From contig NZ_JACIVI010000003.1 in the NCBI RefSeq assembly GCF_014145335.1, positions 186,001 to 250,000 of the forward strand: DNA of 64,000 nucleotides, written 5' to 3'. The position numbers and the translations under genes are program-made. The notes below the pieces were generated by a model that saw only the letters and a program-made list of their open reading frames with translations, was not told the origin of the DNA and did no database searches. This document shows positions 32,850-45,502 of the stretch, in pieces. Source of the stretch: Aquariibacter albus (GTDB taxonomy: Bacteria; Pseudomonadota; Gammaproteobacteria; Burkholderiales; Burkholderiaceae_C). Each line of letters opens with the position of its first letter. Position 1 is the stretch's first letter.

Positions 32850-34757
32850 ATGAGCCGCCTGCCACCCTCCGTTCCGCCCCCGGCCGAGCCGCCCGGGGGC
32901 TGGCTGCTGCGCGTCGAGGCGCTGCTCACCCGGCTGCGGCCAGCCCGCACCGCGCTTTCGCTGCTGATCGACGCGCTGGTCGTGGCCTTCACCTGGCAGG
33001 CCACCTACCTGTTCCGCCTGGGCTTCGACGACTGGTTCGCGCTGCGGCCGTCCTACGACCCGCTGGTGCTGCTGGGCATCGTCATCGTCTATGCCGCGGC
33101 GGGCGTGGCCCTGGGCGTGCCGCGGGCCGTCTGGCGCTTCATCGGCTTTGGCGAGGTGCAGCGCCTGGCCCTGGTCTGCCTGGTGGCCGGGGCGGTCTCG
33201 GCCAGCGCGGTGCAGATGGCCGGGCTCTACGCCACGCCGCGCGCGGTGCTGGCCCTGCATCCGCTGATGACGCTGTTCGGCCTGGCCGGCGTGCGCATTG
33301 CCTACCGCATGTTCTACGAGCACCTGCGGATGCGGCTCAGCGGCCGCGGCGGGGCCGCGCGGCGCGCCATCGTGCTCGGCGCCGGCGATGCGGCGCGGCT
33401 GCTGATCGCCGGCATCCAGCACCAGGGCTGGACCGTGGTCGGCCTGCTCGACGACGACGCGGCCAAGCAGGGCAGCCGCATCGGCAATGTGCCGGTCCTC
33501 GGCCGGCTCGACCGCCTGCGTGCACTGGCCGAACTGCATGGCGCCAGCCATGTGATCGTGGCCATGCCCTCGCTGCGGCGCGAAATCCGCCGCAAGGTCT
33601 TCGAGCAGGCCGCGGCCGTCGGCCTGCCCGTGCTGACCGTGCCGAGCGAGGCCGAGCTGCGCGAAGGGGCCGCCGTCAGCCGCGTGCGCGACATCGAGCC
33701 CGAGGACCTGCTGGGCCGCGAGCCGGTGCTGCTCGACGAGGCCGGCATCGCCGAGGGCGTGGGCGGCAAGGTGGTGCTGGTCACGGGTGCGGGCGGCTCG
33801 ATCGGCAGCGAGCTGTGCCGCCAGCTGGCCCGCTACGGCCCGGCCCGCCTGCTGCTGCTGGAGCTCAGCGAGTTCAACCTCTACGCGATCAGCGAGGAGC
33901 TGGCCGAGCGCTTCCCGCACCTGGCGGTGGAGCCCCTGATCGGTGACGTGCGCGACCTCGACGGCCTGCGCCGCCTGTGGGCCGCGCGCCAGCCGCAGAT
34001 CGTCTTCCATGCCGCGGCCTACAAGCATGTGCCGCTGATGGAGGAGGCCAATGCCTGGCAGGCCCTGCGCAACAACACCCTGGGCACCTGGCAGGCCGGC
34101 CGGGTCTCGGCCGAGCAGGGTGTCGAGCGTTTCGTGCTGATCAGCACCGACAAGGCGGTGAACCCCACCAATGTGATGGGCGCCAGCAAGCGCGCGGCCG
34201 AGATCGCACTGGCCCATCTGGCCGCCACCGAGCCCGGCACGCAGTTCATGGCCGTGCGCTTCGGCAATGTGCTGGGCAGCAGCGGCAGCGTGATCCCGAA
34301 GTTCAAGGCGCAGATCGCCCGCGGCGGGCCGGTGACGGTGACCCATCCGGACATCACCCGCTACTTCATGACCATCCCCGAGGCCGCACGCCTGGTGGTG
34401 CAGGCCGCGGTGCTCGGCGAGAGCGGCCGCGTCTACGTGCTGGACATGGGCGAGCCGGTGAAGATCGTCGACCTGGCCCGCGAGATGATCCGCCTGGCCG
34501 GCCACAGCCTGGAGGAGATCCCCATCGCCTTCAGCGGCCTGCGACCCGGCGAGAAGCTCTACGAGGAGCTGCTGGCCGATGCCGACGCCACCCTGCCCAC
34601 GGCGATCGAGCGCCTGCTGGTGGCGCGGATCGCGCCGCCGGCCGAGGCCGCGCCTGCCCTGCTCGACTGGATCCAGGCCCGCGACAGCGCCAGCCCGGCC
34701 GAAGTGCGGGCCCTGCTGGCCCGCGTGATTCCGGAGTACCGGCCGGCGCGGCACTGA
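32850..34757 (+). CDS. Membrane-bound nucleotide-sugar 4,6-dehydratase (WbpM/PglF/CapD-like)
   Basis: 635-residue protein with four N-terminal membrane helices, a flavodoxin-like middle (AIVLGAGDAARLLIAG) and a C-terminal extended SDR domain. The NAD site is VTGAGGSIGSELCRQ. The catalytic area STDKAVNPTNVMGASKRAAE has the SxxK form in place of YxxxK, as in WbpM/PglF. It probably converts UDP-GlcNAc to the 4-keto-6-deoxy sugar. It is the last plus-strand gene of the block and converges with cysN, the stops lying 12 bp apart. Confidence 0.93.
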   Translation: MSRLPPSVPPPAEPPGGWLLRVEALLTRLRPARTALSLLIDALVVAFTWQATYLFRLGFDDWFALRPSYDPLVLLGIVIVYAAAGVALGVPRAVWRFIGFGEVQRLALVCLVAGAVSASAVQMAGLYATPRAVLALHPLMTLFGLAGVRIAYRMFYEHLRMRLSGRGGAARRAIVLGAGDAARLLIAGIQHQGWTVVGLLDDDAAKQGSRIGNVPVLGRLDRLRALAELHGASHVIVAMPSLRREIRRKVFEQAAAVGLPVLTVPSEAELREGAAVSRVRDIEPEDLLGREPVLLDEAGIAEGVGGKVVLVTGAGGSIGSELCRQLARYGPARLLLLELSEFNLYAISEELAERFPHLAVEPLIGDVRDLDGLRRLWAARQPQIVFHAAAYKHVPLMEEANAWQALRNNTLGTWQAGRVSAEQGVERFVLISTDKAVNPTNVMGASKRAAEIALAHLAATEPGTQFMAVRFGNVLGSSGSVIPKFKAQIARGGPVTVTHPDITRYFMTIPEAARLVVQAAVLGESGRVYVLDMGEPVKIVDLAREMIRLAGHSLEEIPIAFSGLRPGEKLYEELLADADATLPTAIERLLVARIAPPAEAAPALLDWIQARDSASPAEVRALLARVIPEYRPARH

Positions 34758-34769
34758 GGCCGCGCGGCC

Positions 34770-36506
34770 TCAGCCCAGCAGGGCGAGCAGCCAGGCGCGC
34801 AGCGCGGGATCGCCGTCTTCGCCCTCGGGCAGGCTGAGCGGCTGAGCTTGTGCCGCCTTCAGGCTGAGGCCGCCGGCCGTGGCCTCCAGCTGCAGCGGGA
34901 TCAGGCCCTCGCCCAGACCCTCGGCCGTGTCGTTGCCGATCAGCACGATCAGCCCGGCCTCGCGCAGCAGCGCCAGGGTGGCGGGCAGCTCGGCCTGCAG
35001 GCCTGCGGGCAGCGCGCTGCGCTCCAGGCGCAGGGTGTGGCGACCCGCGGCGTGAAGGGCCCGCTCGGCCTGGTCGAGCAGGCTGGCGCGCACGCCGGCC
35101 TCGCCCCCGACGAAGGCCAGCACCGCCGCCTGCTGGTGCTTGATCGCGGCCCGTGCCGCTGCATCCACCGGCGTGCTGCGGGCCTGCGGGCCCTGCAGGG
35201 CCTGCAGCAGCATGCCGGCGCCGACGGTGTTGTTGCTGAGCCGGTCGATCAGGATGAAGCCGCCGGTGTCCCGGTTGGCCACGTAGGGATCGAAGGGCAG
35301 GGCCTTGTCCAGCGTCAGCGTGCAGACCGCGATGCCGTTGAGCTCCAGCTGTTCGGCCGGATGCTTCTCCAGCGTGTTCACGTTGAGCTGGTGACGGATC
35401 GCGCCGACCGTGGCCGGCACGGTGGCCGTGCCCAGCTTCATCAGGTAGCGACGACCCGGGCGCATCGGCTCTTCGTGCATCCAGACCAGGGTGGTCTCGA
35501 ACTGGCTGGCCGCCGCGGCCGGCTGGTCCGGGCCGCAGAGCAGGTCGCCGCGCGAGCAGTCGATCTCGTCGGCCAGGGTCAGCGTGACGGACTGGCCCGC
35601 CACGGCCTCGGGCAGGTCGCCGTCGGCGGTGACGATGCGCGCGACCGTGCTTTCCTTGCCCGAGGGCAGCACCCGCACGCGGTCGCCGGGGCGCACCACG
35701 CCGCCGGCGATCTGGCCGGCGAAGCCGCGGAAATCCAGGTTGGGCCGGTTGACCCACTGCACCGGCAGGCGGAAGGGACCGCGCTGCAGGCGGGTGTCGT
35801 CGATCTCGACGGTCTCCAGGAACTCCATCAGCGCCGGGCCCGTGTACCAGGGCATGCGCGCGCTGCGCTCGGTGATGTTGTCGCCCACCAGGGCCGACAT
35901 CGGGATCGGGTGCAGCGTCACGCCCTGCATGCCGAGCTGCTGCGCGAAGGCGCCGAAGTCGGCCACGATGCGGTCGAAGACGGCCTGGTCGTTGCCCATC
36001 AGGTCCATCTTGTTGATGGCCAGCACGATGTGGCGGATGCCAAGCAGCGAGACCAGGGTGGCGTGGCGGCGGGTCTGCGTCAGCACGCCACGGCGGGCAT
36101 CGATCAGCAGGATGGCGACATCGGCCGTGGACGCGCCGGTGACCATGTTGCGGGTGTACTGCTCGTGGCCCGGCGTGTCGGCGACGATGAACTTGCGCCG
36201 GTCGGTGCTGAAGAAGCGGTAGGCCACATCGATGGTGATGCCCTGCTCGCGCTCGGCCGCCAGGCCGTCGACGAGCAGCGCGAAATCGATGTTCTCACCC
36301 TGGGTGCCCCACTTCTTGGAGTCAGCCTCGATCGCGGCGAGCTGGTCCTCGAAGAGCATCTTCGATTCATAGAGCAGGCGGCCGATCAGCGTGCTCTTGC
36401 CGTCGTCCACGCTGCCGCAGGTGATGAAGCGCAGCAGGCTCTTGCGCTCGTGTTGCTGCAGGTAGGCGTCGATGTCCTGGGCGATGAGGTCGGAAACGTG
36501 GGCCAT
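34770..36506 (-). CDS. cysN: Sulfate adenylyltransferase subunit 1 with degenerate APS-kinase-like tail
   Basis: GTPase subunit that, with CysD, makes adenylyl sulfate from sulfate and ATP. It has 578 residues. The EF-Tu-like G domain is intact: GSVDDGKSTLIGRLLY (P-loop), DTPGHEQYTRNM and NKMDLMG. After the beta-barrels, residues from about 461 (34773-35126) align by eye with the APS kinase part of CysNC fusions (ALHAAGRHTLRLE against ALHALGRHTYLLD), but the GLSGAGKST P-loop has become GGEAGVRAS and much of the domain is missing. The tail is therefore probably non-catalytic. One base separates it from cysD. Confidence 0.92.
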   Translation of the reverse strand: MAHVSDLIAQDIDAYLQQHERKSLLRFITCGSVDDGKSTLIGRLLYESKMLFEDQLAAIEADSKKWGTQGENIDFALLVDGLAAEREQGITIDVAYRFFSTDRRKFIVADTPGHEQYTRNMVTGASTADVAILLIDARRGVLTQTRRHATLVSLLGIRHIVLAINKMDLMGNDQAVFDRIVADFGAFAQQLGMQGVTLHPIPMSALVGDNITERSARMPWYTGPALMEFLETVEIDDTRLQRGPFRLPVQWVNRPNLDFRGFAGQIAGGVVRPGDRVRVLPSGKESTVARIVTADGDLPEAVAGQSVTLTLADEIDCSRGDLLCGPDQPAAAASQFETTLVWMHEEPMRPGRRYLMKLGTATVPATVGAIRHQLNVNTLEKHPAEQLELNGIAVCTLTLDKALPFDPYVANRDTGGFILIDRLSNNTVGAGMLLQALQGPQARSTPVDAAARAAIKHQQAAVLAFVGGEAGVRASLLDQAERALHAAGRHTLRLERSALPAGLQAELPATLALLREAGLIVLIGNDTAEGLGEGLIPLQLEATAGGLSLKAAQAQPLSLPEGEDGDPALRAWLLALLG

Positions 36507-36507
36507 G

Positions 36508-37413
36508 TCAGAAATAACCTTCCTGCTTCTTCTTCTCCATCGAGGCGGCGGTGTCGTGGTCGATCATGCGACCCTGGCGCTCGGAGGTGGTCGTCAGCAG
36601 CATCTCCTGGATGATCTGCGGCAGCGTGGTGGCGGTGGATTCCACCGCCCCGGTCAGCGGGTAGCAGCCCAGGGTCCGGAAGCGCACGCTCTTCAGCTGC
36701 GGCTGCTCGCCGGGGCGCAGGGGCATGCGATCGTCGTCGACCATGATGAGGGTGCCATCGCGTTCGACCACCGGCCGCTCGGCCGCGTAGTAGAGCGGCA
36801 CGATGGGGATGTTCTCCAGGTGGATGTATTGCCAGATGTCCAGCTCGGTCCAGTTGGAGATCGGGAAGACGCGGATCGACTCGCCCTTGTGCTTGCGTGC
36901 GTTGTAGAGCTTCCACAGCTCGGGTCGCTGGCTCTTCGGATCCCAGCGGTGCTCGGCGCTGCGGAAGCTGAAGATGCGCTCCTTGGCGCGGCTCTTCTCC
37001 TCGTCGCGCCGTGCACCGCCGAAGGCGGCGTCGAAGCCGTGCAGGTCCAGGGCCTGCTTCAGGCCCTGGGTCTTCCACATGTCGGTGTGGATCTGCGAAC
37101 CGTGGCTGAAGGGGCTGACCCCCAGGGCCTTGGCTTCGGGGTTCTGGTGCACCAGCAGTTCCATGCCCAGTTCGCGCGCCATGCGTTCGCGCATCGCGTA
37201 CATGGCCTGGAACTTCCAGGTGGTGTCCACATGCAGCAGCGGGAAGGGCGGCGGGGCCGGGTAGAAGGCCTTCTTCGCCAGGTGCAGCATCACCGAGCTG
37301 TCCTTGCCGATGGAATAGAGCATCACCGGCTTGTCCGCCTCGGCCACCACTTCGCGCAGGATGTGGATGCTTTCGGCTTCGAGGCGTTGCAAATGGGTCA
37401 GGGCGGCAGTCAT
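36508..37413 (-). CDS. cysD: Sulfate adenylyltransferase subunit 2
   Basis: Catalytic ATP-sulfurylase subunit, 301 residues. The PP-loop motif is [18 protein letters not shown]. The family segments [18 protein letters not shown] and [10 protein letters not shown] follow, and the C-terminal [11 protein letters not shown] is standard. The start [15 protein letters not shown] at 37413 was chosen over a nine-codon longer ATG. Upstream partner of cysN with one-base spacing. No cysH, cysI, cysG or separate cysC gene is nearby, which is unlike the usual sulfate assimilation cluster. Confidence 0.96.
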   Translation of the reverse strand: MTAALTHLQRLEAESIHILREVVAEADKPVMLYSIGKDSSVMLHLAKKAFYPAPPPFPLLHVDTTWKFQAMYAMRERMARELGMELLVHQNPEAKALGVSPFSHGSQIHTDMWKTQGLKQALDLHGFDAAFGGARRDEEKSRAKERIFSFRSAEHRWDPKSQRPELWKLYNARKHKGESIRVFPISNWTELDIWQYIHLENIPIVPLYYAAERPVVERDGTLIMVDDDRMPLRPGEQPQLKSVRFRTLGCYPLTGAVESTATTLPQIIQEMLLTTTSERQGRMIDHDTAASMEKKKQEGYF

Positions 37414-37522
37414 CGGACGATCAGCACGGGACAGGAACACGGAAAGCGGCCGGCGGCGGCGCGCAACCCGTCAGGATAGCCGACCCGGCGGCTCCGGCCT
37501 GGCCGGGCCACCGGCCGCGGGC

Positions 37523-39052
<1,530 letters not shown>

Positions 39053-39053
<1 letters not shown>

Positions 39054-39934
39054 CAGAACACCTTCTCCGTGAGGATCTTCAGCAGGTACTGACCATAACC
39101 GTTTTTCTTCAGCGCCTGACCCAGGCGTTCGAGGGTTGCGGCATCGATCCAGCCGCTGCGGTAGGCGATCTCCTCCGGGCAGGCCACCTTCAGGCCCTGG
39201 CGCTTCTCCAGGGTGGCGATGAACTGGCCGGCCTCGAGCAGGCTGTCGTGGGTGCCGGTGTCCAGCCAGGCGTAGCCGCGGCCCATGATCTCGACGCTGA
39301 GCTGCTGCTGCGCGAGGTAGCGGGCGTTGACTTCGGTGATCTCCAGCTCGCCGCGGGCCGAGGGCTGGATGTCGGCCGCGATGTCGCAGACCTGGCTGTC
39401 GTAGAAGTACAGGCCGGTGACGGCGTAGTGGCTCTTGGGGACGGCCGGCTTCTCCTCGATGCTGATCGCGTTCTGCGCGGCGTCGAACTCGACGACGCCG
39501 TAGCGCTCCGGATCCTGCACGTGATAGGCGAACACGCTGGCGCCTTCCGTCCGTGCTGCGGCATTGCGCAGCAGGCCCTGGAAGTCGTGGCCGTAGAAGA
39601 TGTTGTCGCCCAGCACCAGCGCGCTGGGTGCGCCGCCGACGAAGTCGCGGCCGAGGATGAAGGCCTGGGCCAGGCCGTCCGGGCTGGGCTGCACGCAGTA
39701 GCTGAGGTTCAGGCCCCATTGCGAACCGTCGCCCAGCAGGGCCTGGAAGCGCGGCGTGTCCTGCGGCGTGCTGATGATGAGGATGTCGCGGATCCCGGCC
39801 AGCATCAGCGTCGTCAGCGGGTAGTACACCATCGGCTTGTCGTAGACCGGCAGCAGCTGTTTGCTGACGGCCAGGGTGGCCGGATGCAGTCGGGTGCCGG
39901 AGCCGCCCGCGAGGATGATGCCTTTGCGTTGCAT
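39053..39934 (-). CDS. rfbA: Glucose-1-phosphate thymidylyltransferase
   Basis: Makes dTDP-glucose from dTTP and glucose 1-phosphate, the first step toward dTDP-rhamnose. It has 293 residues. The N-terminal nucleotide-binding motif [16 protein letters not shown], the metal/substrate region [13 protein letters not shown] and [16 protein letters not shown] are intact. Fourth gene of the minus-strand sugar-nucleotide operon, 27 bp after rfbD. Confidence 0.97.
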
Positions 39935-39961
39935 GGGAAACCGTGGAGTCGGGAAAGGACG

Positions 39962-40858
39962 TCAGGCGCCGAGCACTTCGCTCAGCATGCGGTCGACCCC
40001 CGGCTGCCAGTGCGGCAGGTTTAGGTCGAAGGCGCGGCGCAGCTTGCGGGTGTCGAGGCGGGAATTCAGCGGACGCTGCGCCGGCGTGGGGTAGGCGCGG
40101 GTCGGGATCGGCAGGATGGCCTCGGGGGCTACGCGCAGGGCGTGGCCGCGGGCGCGGGCCCATTCGATGACGTGCCGGGCGTAGCCGTGCCAGCTCACCT
40201 CACCGCCGGCCACCGCGTGGTAGGTGCCCGCCAGGGTGGGCTCCTGGGCGAGGCGGCGCAGGGCGTGCGCGCTCAGGTCGGCCAGCAGGTCGGCCCCGGT
40301 CGGTGCGCCGATCTGGTCGTCGATGACCGTGAGCTGCTCGCGCTCACCCGCCAGACGCAGCATGGTCTTGGCGAAGTTGCCCCCGCGGGCCGCATAGACC
40401 CAGCTGGTGCGCAGGATCAGGTGGCGGCAGCCGCTGGCCCGGATGGCCTCCTCGCCGTCCAGCTTGGTCCGGCCGTAGACGCTGAGCGGGCCGGTGGCAG
40501 CCTCCTCGTCGCGCGGTGTGTCGCCGCTGCCGTCGAAGACATAGTCGGTGCTGTAGTGCAGCAGGGTCGCGCCAAGCGCGGCGGCCTCGCGGGCCAGCAC
40601 GCCGGGCGCAACGGCATTGATGGTGGCCGCCACGGCCGGCTCGCTCTCCGCCTTGTCGACGGCGGTGTAGGCCGCGGCATTGACGATCACGTCGGGTCGC
40701 ACCGCCTGCACGGTGGCGGCCAGGGCCTCGGGCTGGCGGAAGTCTGCGGCCAGATCCTGGCTCTGGGTGCCCAGCGCGACCAGTTCGCCCAGCGGCGCGA
40801 GGGCACGCTGCAGCTCCCAGCCGACTTGGCCGCCCTTGCCCAGCAGCAGGATCTTCAT
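39962..40858 (-). CDS. rfbD: dTDP-4-dehydrorhamnose reductase
   Basis: Final step of dTDP-L-rhamnose synthesis, using NAD(P)H. 298 residues. N-terminal dinucleotide motif GKGGQVGWELQRAL, NAAAYTAVDKAE, the STDYVFDG segment and catalytic Y-x-x-x-K in VYGRTKLDGE are present. The start MKILLLGKGG at 40858 was preferred over the frame extension, which overlaps rfbB. Follows rfbB by 10 bp. Confidence 0.96.
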   Translation of the reverse strand: MKILLLGKGGQVGWELQRALAPLGELVALGTQSQDLAADFRQPEALAATVQAVRPDVIVNAAAYTAVDKAESEPAVAATINAVAPGVLAREAAALGATLLHYSTDYVFDGSGDTPRDEEAATGPLSVYGRTKLDGEEAIRASGCRHLILRTSWVYAARGGNFAKTMLRLAGEREQLTVIDDQIGAPTGADLLADLSAHALRRLAQEPTLAGTYHAVAGGEVSWHGYARHVIEWARARGHALRVAPEAILPIPTRAYPTPAQRPLNSRLDTRKLRRAFDLNLPHWQPGVDRMLSEVLGA

Positions 40859-40868
40859 CGGGGCGGCC

Positions 40869-41945
40869 TCAGGCGGGGTCCGCGACGCGGCCGCCATAGT
40901 TGCGGGCCAGCCAGTCGCGGTAGCTGCCGCTCTGCACCTCGGCCACCCACTCGCGGTTTGCCAGGTACCAGGCCACCGTCTTGCGGATGCCGGTGGCAAA
41001 GGTCTCGGCCGGGCGCCAGCCGAGCTCGCGCTCGATCTTGCGGGCGTCGATGGCGTAGCGGCGGTCGTGGCCCGGACGGTCGGTCACGTAGGTGATCAGG
41101 CGTGCATAGGGGCCGGCCGGGTCGGGCTGCAGCTCGTCGAGCAGGCTGCAGACGATGTTGACGATGTCGATGTTGGCCTGCTCGTTCCAGCCGCCGATGT
41201 TGTAGGTCTCGCCGAGGCGGCCGCCGGCCAGCACGGCGCGGATGGCGCTGCAGTGGTCCTTCACATAGAGCCAGTCGCGGATCTGCTGACCATCGCCGTA
41301 GACGGGCAGGGGCTTGCCGGCCAGGGCGTTGACGATCATCAGCGGGATCAGCTTCTCGGGGAAGTGATAGGGCCCGTAGTTGTTCGAGCAGTTGGTTGTG
41401 ACCACCGGCAGGCCGTAGGTGTGGTGCCAGGCCCGCACCAGGTGGTCCGACGCGGCCTTGCTGGCCGAGTAGGGGCTGTTGGGCTCGTAGGGGTTGGTCT
41501 CGGCGAAGGGCGGGTCGCTGGGCTTGAGCGAGCCGTAGACCTCGTCGGTGCTGACGTGGTGGAAGCGGAAGGCCGCCTTCTCCGCGCCTTCGAGCGTGCC
41601 CCAGAAGGCGCGTGCGGCCTCCAGCAGCGTGAAGGTGCCGTCGACGTTGGTGCGCATGAAGGCGCCCGGACCGTGGATCGAGCGGTCCACATGGCTTTCG
41701 GCCGCGAAGTGCACGAGGGCGCGCGGGCGATGGGTGGCCAGAAGGCGGTCGATCAGTGCGCGGTCGGTGATGTCGCCATGCACGAAGACATGCCGCGGGT
41801 CGTCCTTCAGCGAGGCCAGATTGGCCAGGTTGCCGGCATAGGTCAGGGCGTCGAGGTTGACGACGCCCTCGGCGGCCGGATCGGCCAGCCAGTCGAGGAC
41901 GAAATTGCTGCCGATGAAGCCGGCGCCTCCGGTCACGAGAATCAT
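40869..41945 (-). CDS. rfbB: dTDP-glucose 4,6-dehydratase
   Basis: Extended SDR that forms dTDP-4-keto-6-deoxyglucose, 358 residues. NAD motif [11 protein letters not shown], catalytic region STDEVYGSL (with the Asp-Glu pair), YSASKAASD for YxxxK, and the family segment [15 protein letters not shown] are all visible. ATG at 41943-41945 overlaps the manC stop (ATGA), showing coupling. Second gene of the operon. Confidence 0.97.
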   Translation of the reverse strand: MILVTGGAGFIGSNFVLDWLADPAAEGVVNLDALTYAGNLANLASLKDDPRHVFVHGDITDRALIDRLLATHRPRALVHFAAESHVDRSIHGPGAFMRTNVDGTFTLLEAARAFWGTLEGAEKAAFRFHHVSTDEVYGSLKPSDPPFAETNPYEPNSPYSASKAASDHLVRAWHHTYGLPVVTTNCSNNYGPYHFPEKLIPLMIVNALAGKPLPVYGDGQQIRDWLYVKDHCSAIRAVLAGGRLGETYNIGGWNEQANIDIVNIVCSLLDELQPDPAGPYARLITYVTDRPGHDRRYAIDARKIERELGWRPAETFATGIRKTVAWYLANREWVAEVQSGSYRDWLARNYGGRVADPA

Positions 41946-43405
41946 GTCTTGTCTGCCGAGTTGCGGCCGTAGGTGTCTTCGAAGCGGACGATGTCGTCCT
42001 CGCCCAGGTAGCTGCCGGACTGCACCTCGATGATCTCGAGCGGGATGCTGCCGGGGTTGGCCAGACGGTGGGTCTCGCCCAGCGGGATGTAGGTGCTCTG
42101 GTTCTCGCTGAACAGGCGCTTGCTGCTGCCGCAGGTGACCTCGGCGGTGCCGGAGACGACGATCCAGTGCTCGGCACGATGATGGTGCATCTGCAGGCTC
42201 AGCGAGGCCCCGGGCTTCACCAGGATGCGCTTGACCTGGAATCGCGGCCCGGCGTCCACGCTGTCGTACCAGCCCCAGGGGCGGTGCACGCGGCGGTGCA
42301 GTTCGCCTTCCCCGCGGCCGGATTGCTGCAGGCGCGCGACGATCTGCTTGACCTGCTGGCTGCGGCTGCGGTCGGCCACCAGCACGGCATCGGGGGTCTC
42401 GACGACGACGAGGTCCTCGACGCCGACGGTGGCCACCAGCCGGCTCGTGGCATGCACCAGGGTGTTCTGGCTGTCCTCGAACAGCACGTCGCCCTGGGCC
42501 ACATTGCCCTGGGCATCGGCTGCGCCGACCTGCCAGACGGCATCCCAGGCGCCGAGATCGCTCCAGCCGGCATCCAGGGTCAGCGTGACCAGCGGGGCCG
42601 GGGCCTGGGCATCGCCGGGCAGGCGTTCCATGACCGCGTAGTCGATCGAATCGGAGGGCGTGGCCTCGAAGGCGGCCTTGTCCGGCCGCACGAAGGGCGC
42701 GTCCAGCTTGCGCGCGGCCCAGGCTGCGCGCGCGCCGGCGGCGATGTCGGGCCGGTAGCGGTCCAGCGCCGCCAGCCAGGCCGAGGCCTTCAGCACGAAG
42801 AGGCCGCTGTTCCAGGCATAGCCGCCCTCGGCCAGGTAGCGCTCGGCGGTCGCGCGGTCGGGTTTCTCGACGAAGGCCTGCACGCGGCGCACCGGGCCAC
42901 CGTCGGCGGCGGCCGTGCTCTTGATGTAGCCGTAGCCCGTCTCGGGGCGGGTCGGGGCCACGCCCAGGGTGACGATCTGGCCGGCCTGCGCGGCCTCGAC
43001 GGCCTGGGCCAGCAGGGCCGTGAAGGCGGCGGTGTCGCCCACCGTCTGGTCGGCCGGGCTGACCAGCAGCACCGGGTCGCCGCCGTCTTCCAGCGCCGCC
43101 AGGGCAGCCAGCGCCAGGGCCGGCGCGGTGTTGCGCGCCGCAGGCTCCAGCACGACGGCAGCGGGTTGAACGCCGATCTCGCGCAATTGGTCCAGCAGCA
43201 GGAAGCGGTGTCCCTCGGCGCCGATCAGCAGCGGGGCTCCCATCGTGCCGGCCCGATGTCCCAGGGCCTGCAAACGCTGGACGGCCTGTTGCAGAAGGGT
43301 GTGCTCGCCCCCGAGGGCGAGAAACTGCTTCGGATACAGCGCGCGGCTCAGCGGCCACAGGCGGGTGCCGGAACCCCCGGACAGGATGACGGGAACGATG
43401 GACAT
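41942..43405 (-). CDS. manC: Mannose-1-phosphate guanylyltransferase / mannose-6-phosphate isomerase
   Basis: Bifunctional type II enzyme (487 residues) supplying GDP-mannose. The N-terminal guanylyltransferase has [16 protein letters not shown] and [14 protein letters not shown]; the C-terminal cupin isomerase has [17 protein letters not shown]. In many clusters this AlgA/XanB/ManC type feeds mannose, fucose or perosamine synthesis. No GDP-mannose dehydratase is in the window, so mannose itself is the simplest use (inference). First gene of manC-rfbBDAC and divergent from the helicase gene. Confidence 0.95.
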   Translation of the reverse strand: MSIVPVILSGGSGTRLWPLSRALYPKQFLALGGEHTLLQQAVQRLQALGHRAGTMGAPLLIGAEGHRFLLLDQLREIGVQPAAVVLEPAARNTAPALALAALAALEDGGDPVLLVSPADQTVGDTAAFTALLAQAVEAAQAGQIVTLGVAPTRPETGYGYIKSTAAADGGPVRRVQAFVEKPDRATAERYLAEGGYAWNSGLFVLKASAWLAALDRYRPDIAAGARAAWAARKLDAPFVRPDKAAFEATPSDSIDYAVMERLPGDAQAPAPLVTLTLDAGWSDLGAWDAVWQVGAADAQGNVAQGDVLFEDSQNTLVHATSRLVATVGVEDLVVVETPDAVLVADRSRSQQVKQIVARLQQSGRGEGELHRRVHRPWGWYDSVDAGPRFQVKRILVKPGASLSLQMHHHRAEHWIVVSGTAEVTCGSSKRLFSENQSTYIPLGETHRLANPGSIPLEIIEVQSGSYLGEDDIVRFEDTYGRNSADKT

Positions 43406-43600
43406 GGGTGGACGTGCCGCGCGTGGCGGTATCGAAGGGGCGAGCGCACTATAACGACGGAGTCTTGCGTGTCCCCCGGGAGGCGAGGCCGTCCCGCCAC
43501 AGGCGCGGGGCCGCGATCCCGGGGTCGCATCGACAGGGCTTGCAAAACCCGGGCCGGCTGTTTCGGGCGATTCCCGCTTCGCGTCGATAATCCCCCCCCG

Positions 43601-45057
<1,457 letters not shown>

Positions 45058-45061
<4 letters not shown>

Positions 45062-45432
45062 AGCCCGCGGTCCTCGCGGCGCCGTCGACCTGGCGGCGGC
45101 TGCTGATCGGCGGTCTGCTGCTGGGCCTGGTCGTCGCGCTGCAGCCCTACCACCCCGAGCCGGGTGAGCTGCCGCACTTCGACAAGGTCAAGCACGTCGC
45201 AGCCTTCCTGGTCTTCGGCTGGATGGCGCAGCGCGCCTGGCCGGATCGGCTGCATCTGCCCCTGCTGGGTCTGCTGGCCTATGGCGGGCTGGTCGAGATC
45301 GGCCAGGGCCTGCTCACCACCACCCGCAGCGCATCCTGGGCCGATCTGCTGGCCGATGCCCTGGGCCTGCTGCTGGCCTGGGGCTGGGCGGCGTGGCGGC
45401 TGCGCCAGGCGCCACGGCCCACGGCGGGCTGA
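45058..45432 (+). CDS. VanZ-like membrane protein
   Basis: 124-residue membrane protein with about four helices (LLIGGLLLGLVVALQPY, VAAFLVFGWMAQRA, LPLLGLLAYGGLVEIGQGLL, LLADALGLLLAWGWAAW). The conserved FDKVKHVAAF and GGLVEIGQ patterns match VanZ-family proteins. TTG at 45058 overlaps the helicase TGA (TTGA), the only plausible coupled start. In Burkholderiales such genes often follow rhlE-type or other housekeeping genes; a role in glycopeptide resistance is not implied. Confidence 0.8.
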
Positions 45433-45502
45433 GCGGCGCGCTCAAGCCCCGCCTCCGCAAGCCCCGGGGCTTGCGCATTGCCGGCGCGCCGGCCCCGGCC
45501 GC

